Part shown: in pieces, positions 62,889 to 64,000 of the stretch | How positions within the stretch are numbered: position 1 is the stretch's first letter | Layout: each line of letters begins with the position of its first letter | NCBI RefSeq assembly: GCF_008629685.1 | Contig: NZ_VWSF01000009.1 | Span: 1 to 64,000 of the forward strand | DNA: 64,000 nt | Direction of reading: 5' to 3' | Source: Adhaeribacter rhizoryzae | Lineage (GTDB): Bacteria; Bacteroidota; Bacteroidia; Cytophagales; Hymenobacteraceae | Position numbers and translations under genes: made by a program | The notes under the pieces: generated by a model | Seen by the model: only the letters and a program-made list of their open reading frames with translations | Told to the model about the DNA's origin: nothing | Database searches by the model: none

Positions 62889-64000
62889 AACTTTACTCCC
62901 TCCTTCCGGGTCATGGTAATGCTAAAGTGCCGGGCTTGCCGCGCTGTAAGTTTTAATTTGCCACCAATCCATTTACCGGCCGTAGCTTCGTACTGCACAC
63001 CATCTACCGAATCTGTTACAAACCAAACCTTTTGGCTATTATCAGGTATCCGGAAAGTCCGGATTAAGCCAGCCCCGTCGGCTTTGGGTTTAATCAGTTC
63101 GTATACTGTTATCCCGTTCAGGTTGTATTTAAATTCCGGGTAGCGTTCTCTCAGTTGATATCCTTTAAAAGCCACGGACGGAATATTTTCGGGTTGATTC
63201 AGCCGTAGCGGGTATGGCGTTTTATCGCGGTAAAATACCTGGCCTATAATAATGCCGTAAGAATCGCCTTTGCCTTTCCATGAATCTGAATTATCTAAAA
63301 AGCCACCTTGCCAGGCGTAACGCAACCGGCAGGTACCGGCATCCCAACAGTAAGATAGCTCCTGGGGTAAACTAACCGCAATAGCCGCCGGACTCGCATC
63401 GGGCATAAAAACCCGGTACAAAAAAGGTGCTTGCAGTTCGTACGGATGAGCCGGTTTGGCCGTAGTTGCGGGGTGAGCAGTATGCCTATTACCGTTGGCA
63501 GCACCCCTAGCAGCAATAATATTTTCGGTACGGCGAGCAGGCGGAATATTTAAATCATTTGCTAGCGGCAAAGCAACTTCGCCCACGTACATGGCGCCGT
63601 ACATAATAACTCCGTGGCCGGGATAGGTGCACACGTACGGATAAACGCCCGTAGTTTTAGGTGTAGTAAAAGTTATGGATTTTGTTTCGTCTGGCTCCAG
63701 CACGGGTATGCTCCAAAGCACTTGTGGCGAAGGGGGAATAAAATTCAGTTTCAGACCCTGCTCACCCAACTTTAAAGCCGCATTTACCACCGCATCGCGG
63801 GCTCCCGGCCGGGTAATTACCAGGTTATGGCTCATATCGTCGGTGTTCGTTAAAATTAATTTAACCCGGGCATTCGGCTTCACCTGAAAACGCACCACAT
63901 TGTACTGCAAACCGGCTATGGCTTTTATATGCACCGTCGTAACCGAATCTGCTACCGGATGGGCGTGCACCGGCAAAGCCAGCAGCAAAACCAGCCACAC
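62885..64000 (-). CDS. Cupredoxin (azurin/plastocyanin-like) secreted protein, 5' partial
   Basis: At least 371 residues; the frame runs off the window. The visible start WLVLLLALPVHAHP looks like the end of a signal peptide. The cupredoxin domain (about 20-140) keeps the type 1 copper ligands H58 (MSHNLVI), C124, H129 and M133 in the C-x4-H-x3-M spacing of azurin (YVCTYPGHGVIM). A second beta domain (about 175-371, AVSLPQELSYCWDAGTCRLRYAWQGGFLD) follows; I do not assign it a function. It is cotranscribed with the propeller gene and probably with susCD. Such copper proteins often serve as periplasmic electron carriers. Confidence 0.85.
   Translation of the reverse strand: MWLVLLLALPVHAHPVADSVTTVHIKAIAGLQYNVVRFQVKPNARVKLILTNTDDMSHNLVITRPGARDAVVNAALKLGEQGLKLNFIPPSPQVLWSIPVLEPDETKSITFTTPKTTGVYPYVCTYPGHGVIMYGAMYVGEVALPLANDLNIPPARRTENIIAARGAANGNRHTAHPATTAKPAHPYELQAPFLYRVFMPDASPAAIAVSLPQELSYCWDAGTCRLRYAWQGGFLDNSDSWKGKGDSYGIIIGQVFYRDKTPYPLRLNQPENIPSVAFKGYQLRERYPEFKYNLNGITVYELIKPKADGAGLIRTFRIPDNSQKVWFVTDSVDGVQYEATAGKWIGGKLKLTARQARHFSITMTRKEGVKL

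Overview
The window comes from a member of the Bacteroidota, most likely the order Cytophagales and close to Hymenobacteraceae such as Adhaeribacter. The evidence is type IX secretion (T9SS) sorting tails of both type A and type B, a PorP/SprF protein, a SusC/SusD pair, AraC regulators with a membrane N-terminus, weak Shine-Dalgarno sites and AT-rich intergenic DNA. The genus is an inference from protein style; no rRNA marker is present.

Layout. 1-6100: the tail of an unidentified gene, a dispersed structured repeat, an AraC-type membrane regulator broken by one in-frame TAG, an S41 peptidase, and an arsenic operon (arsR, metallophosphoesterase, acr3). 6100-12050: a pfkB-type kinase and a T9SS pair (a PorP/SprF-like protein with a 1182-residue type B cargo protein). 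12364-22185: a sigma-54 two-component pair followed by a MacB-like export system (two permeases, a small secreted protein, ATPase, TolC-like channel, membrane fusion protein). A candidate sigma-54 promoter and a 16-bp palindrome lie upstream of the fusion protein. 22384-31000: a small unknown ORF with its own terminator, a second sigma-54 activator, and two related T9SS type A cargo proteins. 31088-41156: purU, two tandem M16 peptidases, a PD40 propeller protein, an aldo/keto reductase and a calcineurin-like phosphatase. 41684-46149: two amidohydrolases. 46150-51577: long AT-rich DNA, a 78-residue orphan ORF, tRNA-Arg(CCG), an esterase, and an overlapping hybrid-style PAS kinase and response regulator. 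51771-64000: a 1462-residue T9SS cargo protein, then a minus-strand locus reading cupredoxin protein, beta-propeller protein, SusC, SusD.

The least explained signal is a dispersed intergenic element of about 195 bp, present three times (223-414, 15211-15406 inverted, 41331-41520). Two copies differ at 3 of 124 core positions. The third has diverged, but its changes keep base pairing in several stems, which suggests selection on an RNA or single-stranded DNA fold. Every copy ends in a conserved 9-bp hairpin. Two copies also carry a short C-rich hairpin repeat about 80 bp upstream in the same orientation, so the full unit may be about 310 bp. No transposase or reverse transcriptase lies nearby.

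All calls come from reading the sequence. No database search or folding program was run.
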